From Manihot esculenta (lineage: Eukaryota; Streptophyta; Magnoliopsida; Malpighiales; Euphorbiaceae): a stretch of DNA of 64,000 nt. Shown here one piece after another: positions 1-10,439 of the stretch (its first letter is position 1; each line of letters opens with the position of its first letter). The notes beneath the pieces were generated by a model. It was not told the DNA's origin and ran no database searches. It was given only the letters and a program-made list of their open reading frames with translations. Made by a program: the position numbers and the translations under genes. The stretch covers positions 30,793,825-30,857,824 of the forward strand of contig NC_035171.2 in the NCBI RefSeq assembly GCF_001659605.2. The letters are read 5' to 3'.

Positions 1-699
1 TAAAAATAAAGAACATAAAGTCTACATAATTTTACCAAAAATGCATCACTATTTTCAAATTAAGCCTTAAATTCATTTAAAAAAAATTAACTAGTTAACC
101 TCCTAATAATTTAAAAATACAGTAAAATATTTTTTATAAATTTGAAAATATCTATTAAAATCTATTGTCATTAAATTAAAACAGTGTTACTATTATTTTC
201 AACACTTAAAGGTGAGAGATACTTTTTTCCAATGTTACCCTTTCAAAATTAACTTTAACATTAAATGGTGAGGATACTTTAGACATTTCGTGCATCTCTA
301 ACAGCTCAAATAGATGAAGAATTAGGTGATTTTAATATATTTTTGAAAATACAGCGTTTAATAATTAAATAGTGAATTTTTTTTTAAAAATAAATATTAT
401 TTACACTCCTATACTATTTTATATTAATTTATTAAACACTTAATTAAATCATAATCTATTCTTTATTACTTTTAAAGATTAATAAAATTTAACATATAAT
501 TACAATATGTGTGATAATTTTTTAATAAATTATTAATAATATAATTAATTTCTGTTTACTTATTATATTTTTTTTGTAAATTATCAAATTAATTACCGTT
601 TTTATTTAAGTTTTAATAGGATAATCTCAATTATTAATACGAGTGCTGGTATACATAATACAGTAAAAATAAAAGTGGTACAACTAACTTAGGCGGGCC
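1..699. other. AT-rich intergenic DNA
   Basis: No gene is seen here. The stretch is AT-rich with homopolymer runs and no long reading frame. Its last eight bases (692-699, ggcgggcc) are the left target-site duplication of the adjoining hAT element. Confidence 0.6.
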
Positions 700-1899
700 T
701 AGGGATGGCAGGCGGGCGGGTTTTCACGGGTACCCGATCCGTCCAAACCCTATTAGGACGGATTTGGGTATTTACAAAACGGATTTGGGCGGATTCGGAT
801 TGGAAAAATTTTACCCGTCTCGGATTCGGGTAGAGTTCGGGATTAGGTGATCGGATACCCGTTACCCGAACCCGTTTAGCTATACTAACCCTAATTCCTT
901 ATCCCTAATTCATTTTCTCATTTTACTCGAGCTTCTCTCTCTGTCTGCGCCTCTCTCCCCCCTTCCCTTCCCATAATTTCCAATTGACGCCTCTCTCCCA
1001 CTTCACTGACGACTGCCGGCAGCCCAGTCGGCACCGGCGACATCTGCTTCCTCTCTCTAGTCAGCGATCCTTTCTCTCCCCAGTTGACGATAAATCTTCT
1101 CTCTCTCCGGTCAGCGATATCTCCTTCTCTCTCTCCAGTGTGGCGACATCTCCCACTTCCCAGTCGGAGACAACTCTTCACTTACCAGGTTAATGTATTT
1201 TCCAGTTTAAATGTTATGTAGATAAACTTTACATCTTTTGGCACATTGATATATTTAGTCTCATGAATTGATTTTTTGAGCATCTTTTGTCAGGGGTTTT
1301 CCTAACCTTTCTTTTTGCTGTTGTCATCTTCTCTTGTAGTTTTTTTGGATGCTTGGCATTTGTCAATATTGTTTTGAATATTATACTGCAAACTGGGGGT
1401 TCTGGCTGACATACTTGTTGTAGTCAGTAGCTATCTATTTTCGAAACTGCTAGTTTAGTAGTAAAGTAACACATACTGGAATTATGCTAGAAACATGAAA
1501 GAAAAAATACTCTTTTCTTTTTTCAGGCACTTAAAATGGTTTTGGAAAAGGAAAATTGGCTGAAATTACAATCAAATACTATAAAAACAATCAGTTTTGA
1601 TGGGCTTGTTGGGGATGGGGCATCCTTGATCGTTCCATCAGGTGGTGACTCCACTAATATCAGATGGCGTCATTCTCATAAACCATTGAATCTGGTTGAC
1701 CCTACTGCTGAGAAGAATGGTTTTACAAGTCGGTCGGGTTCGGATAATGTGCGGGTATTGCTAAACGGATTTGGAACGGGTACGGGTAGTAAAATTAAAA
1801 CACTAAACGAATTTAGGACAGATTTGAGAATTTTATATATAATCGGATTCGAATTTGGGTACTCCCAATTTCGCGGATACCCTACCCGTTGCCATCCTA
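700..1899. mobile_element. Non-autonomous hAT transposon, 1,200 bp
   Basis: The ends are near-perfect terminal inverted repeats: TAGGGATGGCA at 700-710, and TAGGATGGCAA read inward on the minus strand from 1899. They are flanked by an identical 8-bp target-site duplication, ggcgggcc, at 692-699 and 1900-1907. An 8-bp duplication plus TAGGGATGGCA-like ends is typical of the hAT superfamily. Subterminal regions (about 710-870 and 1730-1890) are dense in short motifs such as acggatttggg and tacccg, as expected for transposase binding. No transposase reading frame is present, so the copy is non-autonomous. The interior (about 900-1730) differs in composition from the ends and includes a pyrimidine-rich leader-like part and a captured exon. 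The perfect duplication suggests fairly recent insertion. Confidence 0.9.
1527..1730 (+). pseudogene. Captured exon inside the hAT element (syndetin/VPS50-like, tentative)
   Basis: A pyrimidine tract ending in a splice acceptor (cag at 1524-1526) precedes an open frame reading ALKMVLEKENW..., followed by FDGLVGDGASLIVPS. Reading stops making protein-like sense near 1730, where the transposon's subterminal motifs resume. The upstream 1190-1526 looks like the matching intron. From memory the frame resembles a segment of the plant syndetin/VPS50-like (CCDC132) trafficking protein, but that identity is unverified. Whatever the donor, an exon with its acceptor carried inside a hAT element is a transduplicated gene fragment. 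It is not a complete gene. Confidence 0.6.
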
Positions 1900-2065
1900 G
1901 GCGGGCCAGAACTTTACCGATCCTCGCATGCTTATCCACATCACTACAACTGTACCCTTCAATTTCACCGTATTTACACCCTAACCACTCCCTTACGCTT
2001 TTACTCCCTTTTTTTGGTTCTAATTTCAATTGTTGAATCGCATCGGTCTCTTCTGCAGTTGAACC

Positions 2066-2389
2066 ATGGCGCGAGGAACTTCCCAGTCTCAAACCGCCTC
2101 CTCCTCTACCTCCCGTCCCGGGGTCATGGCTCCCCGAGGTTCTGCTGCCGCCACGGCTGGCTTGCGTCGCCGCCGTCTTGGATCCTCTGCTTCCGGTTCT
2201 GCATCCGGTGCTGCTGCCGGACTCGGAGGAGGCAGCAGCAATATGCTCCGATTCTACACGGATGATGCTCCAGGCCTCAAGATCTCCCCCACCGTCGTCC
2301 TCGTGATGAGCCTCTGCTTCATCGGTTTTGTCACCGCTCTTCATGTGTTTGGCAAGCTTTATCGCAGCAAGGTAGCTCCCGATGCCTAA
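2066..2389 (+). CDS. SEC61B: Protein transport protein Sec61 subunit beta
   Basis: This is a single-exon gene of 107 residues. Sec61-beta is the small tail-anchored subunit of the heterotrimeric Sec61 translocon in the ER membrane, through which secretory and membrane proteins are threaded. The N-terminal half is Ser/Ala/Gly-rich and disordered with an RRRR cluster near residue 34. The conserved block [23 protein letters not shown] begins near residue 60 and runs into the single C-terminal membrane helix (about 73-95), ending in a short polar tail. The start is the first ATG, in good context (accATGg). The window's other secreted products (FLAs, beta-galactosidase, root-cap protein) are clients of this machinery only in the general sense. 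Only 158 bp separate the start codon from the target duplication of the upstream hAT element. Confidence 0.95.
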   Translation: MARGTSQSQTASSSTSRPGVMAPRGSAAATAGLRRRRLGSSASGSASGAAAGLGGGSSNMLRFYTDDAPGLKISPTVVLVMSLCFIGFVTALHVFGKLYRSKVAPDA

Positions 2390-2992
2390 ACTGAATGATC
2401 CGAATCAATCCCTAACCCGAGTCCGAATTGGAAGAGGTGCCTGTTGTTGCTGATCTTTGTCTGGTAACTAAATGCTTTTTCCCACTTTATCCACTCCCTT
2501 GTGTTGCTCTGTAAATGATGGGAGGGTTGTATCGAGTAGGAGTTTTGTTGTTGAATCAAGTTTGCAATTGTTGGACGCTATTGCTTTATGGAAGTTAACA
2601 AGTGGGTTTTGGGTGTTCTATTGTTGATTTTGATCGATTTTTCTGGTTTATTTATTTTCTTCACTTGTTTCTTTCTTTCTTTTTCTTTTTTTTTTCCCCT
2701 CTAGTTTATGACATTGGTAATATGAGATGGATCGAACTGATTAGAGTTTAGTTTTGTGATTTAGGGTTAAGTTTTATCGATTGCTAGGTTATGGCATTGG
2801 TGTTGTTTCTAAGCAACTTGCTAAATCTGTTTGGCTTCAGATTTTTCTAGCTCTGTTTATAATATCAAATATTCCAAGCTTCACTTTGTGAGATGATAGC
2901 TTGTATGCAGTATAGCTGCACAGAAAATGAATGTCCATGACCATGAGAATTGAGATGGTGAACTGAGGTGATTGTCTAAATATTCTTCGGGA
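2390..2992. other. 3' flank of SEC61B
   Basis: This holds the presumed SEC61B 3' UTR (T- and TG-rich, about 2390-2650) followed by unremarkable AT-rich DNA. I see no gene. Confidence 0.5.
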
Positions 2993-3425
2993 GAATTACT
3001 ATCCCTGAATTTCTAAATTCATTAGCTTCTCTATTTTAAAATCATTCTATTTTAAAATCATTCAATTAAAAATGTTACTATATTTACCATCATTTCAAAG
3101 AAATGATTAGTAAATTTGTTTTAGAATGCTACCTATAATTTAAACAATATAAATATTTAAGGGGATTTTTTTTTTTTTTTTATCAGGAAAACTAAAAGTT
3201 GAATTTCCTATATTTACCATCATTTCAAAGAAATCTTTAGTAAATTTGTTTTAGAATACTACCTATAATTTAAACAATATAAATATTTAAGGGGATTAAT
3301 TTTTTTTTTTATCAGGAATACTAAAAGTTGAATTAAAAAAAACAGAAATATTTTAATTGATTGATTTTAAAATAGGAATGAATTAGTGAATTTATTAAAA
3401 ATAAGGATTTTATAATAATTTAACC
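2993..3425. mobile_element. Decayed MITE-like inverted-repeat element
   Basis: About 70 bp at 2993-3073 is imperfectly complementary to 3345-3425. The best-preserved core is ctattttaaaatcattcaat near 3045-3066, matched by its complement near 3356-3377. The weaker outer arms both read aattactat/aattattat inward. Internal sequence is non-coding and contains a tandem duplication. No clear target-site duplication was found, so the superfamily is undetermined. Confidence 0.5.
3078..3337. repeat. 130-bp tandem duplication, two copies
   Basis: The segment beginning ctatatttaccatcatttca at 3078 recurs at 3208, an offset of 130 bp. The copies differ by a few substitutions (for example aaatgattag versus aaatctttag) and in T-tract length. 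Both end with the same tatcagga..actaaaagttgaat block. The duplication lies inside the MITE-like element. Confidence 0.85.
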
Positions 3426-3607
3426 ATATTCATTCAAGACGTATGAATTGAGAAGTGGATGTGGTGATTGGCTTGGCCGCTTGCTGCTACTCGTTGGATA
3501 GAGTGGCAAAAGAGCAACTAAAACTGAAGTTTGTTTACAAGCCCTCCTCCTTCCTTCCCTTTTCTGAATTGTATTGGCAGAGGCATTTGGCCACAAAGTT
3601 TTATCTC

Positions 3608-3647
<40 letters not shown>

Positions 3648-5177
3648 CTTTGTTGGCCTTGGCTACAACAAACTCTGAAAAGGAAAGAAAGCCTGAGGAA
3701 TAAAAAGATAACCTGCTTTTCGTTGTCCTTCATGAGCTTTGAGATCTCTAGCTATAGGCCAGTATTCCAAGTTGAGCATGGTTGTTTTGTGGGGCTGAAT
3801 GGCTCCAATGGATTTGGTTTTTTTCACATTAACATTCTTCGAATGTGCAATTCTACTTAAGAAACAACACAGTTTTCTATGGATAATAGTGAATTTGATT
3901 TTTCAGTATTGTGCCAAGGAGTTCAAGAATACTTCATAGTCTATCTTTTGCAAGGAACAAAGGATGTCCAAAGCATGTTTTGATCTAATCCCTCTTGCCC
4001 ACAAATGCAAGCACACATGTTAGGTTGGGGACTTGCGATATTTTATTTTCTCAAAATTAATTAATTAATTAATTTTGTAAAGATTTCAATTAAAGAAATT
4101 TTTTTAAATAAATCCGATGTATCATGAATTAAAGTATTTTCAAGACAGTGAGTCTAATTTATTTTTTGTATAGAGTAATTCACTTATATGTTCACGGTAC
4201 ATCGTTTAGATAAATATTTTCATTCAACTATAATATTTTGTATTTTATAAAATTTAACTTTTAGTTTTGTTCAATTTTGGTCATAATTATTAAATTATAT
4301 AAATAATTAAAATTATAATAATGAAATAAAAATTAATAAAAATTAAATAAAATTAATAAGAAATTTAATAGTGTTAATAAGATTATGGAAAAAAAAAATT
4401 AAATTTAATAGTGTTAATAAAATTATCTTCAATTAAGAAAAAAAAAATTTTTTTCATTAATTATTTTTTTTAATGCTTTGATGGAACATACCTTTTGTAA
4501 AATTAAAGGATTTTAGGTTGATTATTAGATTTGATAAAATATATGGATATTTAATTAAATTTAACAAATTAAAATTTTCTATATATATATATATTACCAC
4601 TTTTATTTTTATTATAAAAAATTAAAAGATCACAAAACCTTGGTTCTGTCATATCTATTTTCAATTTATATAATCATAATATCTAAGAAAATAATTTTTT
4701 TTCCTTGAGATTACGATATATTTTAATTTATTTTTATAATAAAAAGAAAATATTAATAATAAAAAAAATTTATGGGTGAAATAATAATTTATTTGAATTT
4801 ATCTTTTATTTATTATTTTAATTGATGAAAAAATGTTAAAAAATATTTAAAAAAGAATGAAAGAACCATGCGGGACTAAATAAAAAAAGTTTTATTAAAA
4901 GTAATATATTAAAAATAATAATTTAAAAAAAAAAAAAAAACTTCGTGCAGTTTCTTGGAGACGTGAAACCGTCTCGTCTCTTCTTCATCTGAAAAGCGCA
5001 TCCTCTTATTCGATTATGGCCATGGAGATTGGCTATCAACAGTTCAGAGACCTTACGTTAGAGATTAAAGGGCAGAAAACAATCTAAAAGGAGAGAGAAT
5101 CTTCATCCTCTCTTTCTCTCGTTTTCCCTCGCTTTCCTTTCTTTCCATCCTCGTCATCATCAAGAAGCAGACAAAAA
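3426..5177. other. Intergenic region with (TTA)n microsatellite
   Basis: No gene is supported. A (TTA)n microsatellite lies at 3610-3648. Reading frames across it only translate the repeat. The section 4030-4930 is extremely AT-rich. CT-rich sequence at 5100-5170 just before the syntaxin relic looks like its former 5' leader. Confidence 0.5.
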
Positions 5178-7480
5178 ATGAGCGTTATTGACATTTTATT
5201 CAGAGTCGATGAAATCTGCAAAAAATTCGACAAGCACGACGTCAACAAACAGCGCGAGTTCAATGCCTATGGAGATGATGCCTTCGCTCACCTCTATGCC
5301 TCTGTGGAGTCTGACATCGAAGCCGCGCTCAACGTTGATTCTGTTTCCTCATTCTCTTCTTCTGTTTCTGTTAGTTTTTTTTTGTGTGTGTTTGTTTGAT
5401 ACAGTTAGGAACACAGAATAGAAAGGGAAAAAAAAAAAAAAAAAAACAAACAATGTGTTCGGAGGAATCACTTGTATGTATATTGACTGTGGCAGAACTC
5501 AATACAACGAAGTATCAATTACAAAACAGAGCTCTCCTCTCTTTTGTTTTACACTCAACAACAACACAGTGGAGGAAGAAAAAACGAGAAAACAACGATT
5601 CTAGAAGACAAGCTCCTAGCCCTGCCGAATTGCGGAGTACAAGCATCACTCTCCGATTGTACTCACGGAGAATACAATAAGGTGAATTGTCTATTCTTCT
5701 ATTCTATTAATGCTTTGAAAATTGTATATCTGATTTGGTCTATGAATGTCTTCGTAATTGGCAATTGATGTTGTTGACAATCGACGTAGATTGAGGAAAT
5801 TAGAGTTATCATAGTGGGACATATTGTTAGCATTGTAATCGATAATGTTATGGATTTAGATTGAGGAAATAAGAGTACACGTAGTGGGACAAGTCGTCAG
5901 AAATGAAGAAAGATGCTATATTATTTAAGGATTAAGGAGTCTAGAAAAAATACAAGAGTTTCTACCAACAGCTAATGAAAAGTACAAATGGAAGTGTACA
6001 GATGATTATAAATGAAGGCAGAGAAAGGGGACGAATAAGAATCTTGGTCTTATAAATCAATGCAAATTAGAGTAATTGGTTATCCTTATCTACCTAGCAT
6101 GTGTTTCTTTTCCGTGAAATGGCAGAATGTCCTAAGCAGTTTACATTGTGAACTGAAGTTTACAAGAAAGAAGTTCAATTTGAAGAAGTGAAATTATTTT
6201 ATAAGAGAGAATTGTGAACAAAAGGTGGTACTTACACATTCTGTCATCATGGCAAATTGGAAATCTCTTTTGTAATTATACAATAAAACCAATTTGTAAT
6301 AGGCTTCTGCACTCCAATGACTGGGCATGCCTATTTTCTCCTACTTGATAGGTTGCTTCTATATCTTTTAGGCATATGGTGTGATTTCATAACATAACAC
6401 TGGAATACTTGTAACTATAGGTCAAAGGGCTTTCAAAAGAAGAACTAGAAATCTGTCATGATCTTGTTCTTGCACTGCCAGAGAGGATTCAAGCCAAACC
6501 AGATGGGACCATCGTAAAAGACAAACAAACTGGAGGATGGGCAGGATCAGCACCTAACAAAAATGTCAAGTTTGACTCGTCTGGTAATTAGTATTTTGAA
6601 ATTGCTAATGCCCTTTCTTTTGGATGTAAGCTTGTAACATTTACTAGTTTCACTACTGGACTGGCTACAACAGATGAACAACTTCAAGATGATTTTACCA
6701 ACAAAGTGAAGAATCAAGTCAATTTAGACGAGTATGAAATGTGGAAGTTAAAACAGGCATGTACTTCATGATTAATTTGCTGCTGCAGTATGTATTCCAT
6801 AGTTGAAAGAAGTGATTTTATTAGGATCCCATGCTTCCTAACATTTGCCTTTGCCTTCGTATTTGTAGAGGATCAAGGTCTTGATTTTATATTGGAAGAA
6901 TTGGAGACACTGAAGAATTTGGCTCATGATATGAATGAGGTTGGTTACGCACATGCTGTGATATTTGATTCATGATATGAATTCTATATATATATTTATG
7001 TTTGTTACATAAGTAGAGAGAGGAGAGAAAGATAGTGATTAATCCTTTGCTTTATTATGCTCAGGAATTGGATAGGCAAGTTCCTCCAATTGACGAAATT
7101 GATAAAGGTGAGTATTAGCCTTCATGATATCTTGTAAATCAGATCATGGAGACAAAATCTATTAGAGTTTCCTAAATGCTTCAGTTTTGCTGCTTTCGTA
7201 GGTGGTCAAGGCAACTTCAAATCTTATAAATACAAATGTTTGGATCAAGAAAACAATTGTCCAGGGAAGTAATATAAATACAAATATTTTACTTTTATAT
7301 GTTCCACCATAGTCTTTAATTCAGCATACCCTTTTTCTAATTGAATTAGACATTGTTCCAATAAATAGCTTCTCCTCCCAGATGAGTTCCAGTAGGAACT
7401 TCTGCATTGACATTATTCTGCTTTGTGTAAGCCTGGGGATTGCATCCTATACCTACAAGTACTTCCTTGTCTATTTTTAA
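5178..7480 (+). pseudogene. SYP71-type Qc-SNARE (syntaxin), degenerate
   Basis: Six pieces match plant SYP7 syntaxins in order. Exon 1 starts at 5178 (MSVIDILFRVDEICKKFDKH). The next exons are 6421-6583 (VKGLSKEELE.., ALPERIQAKPDG), 6674-6756 (..DEYEMWKLKQ), 6871-6939 (DQGLDFILEELETLKNLAHD), 7065-7107 (ELDRQVPPIDEID, the SNARE motif with its central Gln) and about 7202-7260 (SNLINTNVWIKK). The last piece, 7382-7480, encodes the C-terminal anchor (SSRNFCIDIILLC). The second half of exon 1 is unrecognisable and hits a stop near 5397. About two bases are missing near 7104, shifting the frame. The donor after 7260 reads gg instead of gt, and the donor at 6757 is gc. Intact SYP7 proteins are Qc-SNAREs of ER/plasma-membrane fusion. 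This copy should not make one, though transcription cannot be excluded. Confidence 0.85.
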
Positions 7481-8335
7481 ATTTGACATATTTGGAAGCA
7501 TATACCTTTCACTTTATTTTTTTAGTTTCCTGACTTGATTATGGAATAATTTTGAATTGATTTTCTTAACGTACTTGGTTAAGAATTTGATGGCAAAAGA
7601 CTGGTTTGTAAAAGGGGCTTAAGTATTCAAGTACTAAATAAAAACCATAGCCAGTGAAAACTGTCAGTGTGCAGTTTTTGCTCTTTTTTTTATTCATGTT
7701 GAAATATAATGACTTTGATTTCCAAGTTCAGTTATATAATGCAATTCTATCAGGAAGGATGGACCATTTCTATATACATCTCATCAAAATATCCATCTTA
7801 TTAAGAATGATTTTCATCATCTGAGTGTCTTTTCTGTTTTCTTTCATTATCTTAAGCACTTGTTCATTTATTATACTGCCAGCAAAGAATTTTTTCACTT
7901 TTGGATTTTTGTATCAACCCCTTGATAATAGTTATTGGAGCTTTAAACATATGGTAAAACATAAAATTTTATCATACTGTGATATGTTATGCTCTTTTGC
8001 CTGTCAATGACTTCTAGCATATTATTGCATATCATACAAAGACTATTTTACATCTAAGGAGCATCTTAATCTGGGGGCTTTTTATGTTTCTGCATCCAAG
8101 TTTATTGTAGGCATTATCATGGTTGCAAGTTAGGAAACTCGCATTTATCAATACTAAACTATGAGTCCATGCTTGTGTTGTAACAGAATTAGCAACAGAT
8201 TATTCTTGATAAACAGAATGCTGCCTTGGTTGATCGATTGCCCATCTTCATCGAAATCTGTTCATCTTGGCTGCCTTATATACATTCTTTGCTGTACAGT
8301 CGGACTTGTGCTAATAGCCTTCTGTAAAGTGTTCA
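7481..8335. other. Intergenic spacer between syntaxin relic and NAC gene
   Basis: Nothing gene-like is seen. It would hold the 3' ends of two convergent genes, the syntaxin relic (plus) and the NAC gene (minus). Confidence 0.5.
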
Positions 8336-10307
8336 TTACTGTAAATATTTACAATAGAAGGCCAATTCATCAAGCTCAAGAAAGCCATTGATTGGATCAT
8401 ATGTGTTAGGAGCATAGACCCTTTCTTGTGACTGGTTTTGGTGGTAGTAGCTCAAATCACTCCTGGGTACCATGTATCTAGGTAGAAGATCCTCATCTCT
8501 ATTGCCATTGTTTAGCTTATTGTTGGATGGATGGAGATTTTCACACCTAGCTTCCTCATTAGGTTTCATCTTCAGTGAGCTATAATTGTCAAAAGAAGAA
8601 ACTGTTATTGGAGAATTCAACATATCGCTACCATCTTCATAAACCACACTGTTGTCCTTATCACTTCGTTGGTTGCTAAGACATGAAATGGTGTCAATTG
8701 GAGGTAAAGTTTGCCCAGCAAGGATTGAAGCTAAGAATCTACGATCTTTGTTAAAACAATCAGTGATCAGTTCATTGCTATAGTTGGTGTATGTACCACG
8801 TGCTTCCTCCATCTTTGGTAAGTACCAAATGTCATCTTTGTTCTGGTCATCTTGAACTTCATTTATGTTCTTTGATACATTGCCTTTTTGTCGAACTCGA
8901 CATAATACCCAGTCATCTAACTGTAAAAACAAGACCTTTTTTTATTTGATTTAACGAGATATTTCAGTGAAAATGAAATGGATGCAAGTAATATTGAAGA
9001 GATAGAAAACAGAGATGCAGGATTGAGAAAAGAGAAGAGTAAGGAATCTATTCTCGTTCTTATTCCATCAAATTGAACTGCGGATTTATCATGCCAACTT
9101 GACATAGTTATTTCTCCGACTGTTGGATTGTTAGTATCTCAGTGATTTAACCAAACCAAGCTGGAAGTCATGGATCCGAATGATGGAAACAAACTCTCTA
9201 CTAGGTTTGTGTACACCAACCATCCCCAAAGCCCACAAGTACGGGATGTTTTATGCACTTAGGTCACCCTTTAAGCAGAAAGTTGTTTGCTTGAAGGGAT
9301 TTCTGCTGTGGATATCATATTATATCATGTCATATTAGCAGGATATGCTTTCTTCATTTTATTGTCCTATCATCATGTTCCTGCTGGATTTCTTTCCCTC
9401 TTACAGTGTATTAGGAAGAAATGAAGAAAATAAGATAAGGTAATGGAAGGAAAAACATTAATACCTTTCCATTGGTAGATTGAAAAAGTGTAGTTTTTGG
9501 ACGTTTCAAAACTCCAAAAACCTTACACTGCTTAGAAAAAACCTATTCTCTCCAAACAAATACATTACTTTACAAATACTTACTTTACCTTGGAAAACTT
9601 AGTGTCAAGATACAAACATGCTTTTAGTCTAGTGATTTTAGTATTTTTGAAATTCTAAATCAAGTTGTTTATCACCGTAAAACCTTAAATTCCTGTTTGT
9701 ATAGAAATCATTAGTTAGATTTTATCCAAAATTATTGTTGTTTCGCTTACCCTCATTGACCCTTTTGACCTGCAGGGTTTAACCATGGCATCTAGCAGTC
9801 TATACTCATTCATGATCCAGTCTGTCTTGGTTCCTTTAGGAGGACGACCCAAGTAAAAAACTAGAGCTTTCTTCACTCCAATGTTCTTTGATCCAGAAGA
9901 ATTGAGAATCGGTCTATCAGTACCAGTGGCCTTCCAGTAACCTGACCCAGCAGCCCTGTTTGGCCTTGCTCCCTTAGGATACTTTCTGTCTCTTGGACTG
10001 AAGAAATACCATTCGTCTTCTCCAAACAGGGCCTTCTCTGCAATTCAACCAAAAAAAGGATTATACATAAACTGCAGTCAGGATATAATCAATGGAAAAA
10101 AAGAAAAAGGAATTAAGAAGACACAGAAGGCAGACTTGGTAGCTCCCATGGATTGTGTTGATACAGATTGATTTCTGCAATAATGGATGCAGGCAGTGGA
10201 CGTGAAGCTACTTTGTTTTTCAAGTAATGTACGATGAGCTCTTCATCGGATGGATGAAACCTGAATCCTGGAGGAAGATTGAAATTTTGACAGGCTTCAC
10301 TTTCCAT
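8336..10307 (-). CDS. NAC-domain transcription factor (NAP/NAC25-like group)
   Basis: There are three exons on the minus strand: 10307-10136, 10037-9751 and 8920-8336. All introns are GT-AG and phases join cleanly, giving 347 residues. The NAC DNA-binding domain fills about residues 9-160, with subdomain A ([20 protein letters not shown]), the [20 protein letters not shown] region, the [11 protein letters not shown] motif, [20 protein letters not shown] and WVLCRVR. The C-terminal half is diverged and Ser/Asn/Asp-rich, as in activation regions. The start at MESEACQ was chosen because the NAC domain normally begins within about 10-20 residues. An in-frame ATG 19 codons upstream is possible. 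NAC proteins are nuclear plant-specific regulators; many NAP-group members act in senescence or fruit and seed development, but that role is inferred by family only. Confidence 0.93.
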
Positions 10308-10421
10308 TGATAGTTCTCTGTCTCTCTTCTTCAGGCGATGATTAGGAGACCGAGGAATCAACAAATTGCGATACTATCAATCGAAAATGCAGCTGTAAAC
10401 TCTCTCAGTGAAGTGTCCAGG

Positions 10422-10431
10422 GATTTTATGC
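10422..10431 (-). promoter_or_regulatory. Possible TATA box of the NAC gene
   Basis: Read on the minus strand this is CATAAAATCC, about 115 bp upstream of the NAC start codon. This is a plausible distance for a TATA element plus a short leader, but no transcription start is known. Confidence 0.3.
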
Positions 10432-10439
10432 GGCATTTC

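Noticed and set aside
918..1193. Overlapping frames of 69 and 87 residues on both strands
   Set aside because: They lie in the pyrimidine-rich interior of the hAT element and are Ser/Arg-rich artefacts of CT repeats.
1676..2344. 222-residue minus-strand frame across the SEC61B region
   Set aside because: Antisense shadow of the SEC61B coding sequence and the hAT right end; no family match.
8161..8391. 76-residue plus-strand frame next to the NAC gene
   Set aside because: Overlaps the antisense end of NAC exon 3, with no recognisable domain and unremarkable composition.
10113..10364. NAC start extended upstream to MLIPRSP
   Set aside because: Adds 19 residues not typical of NAC proteins; MESEACQ places the NAC domain at the usual distance from the N-terminus.
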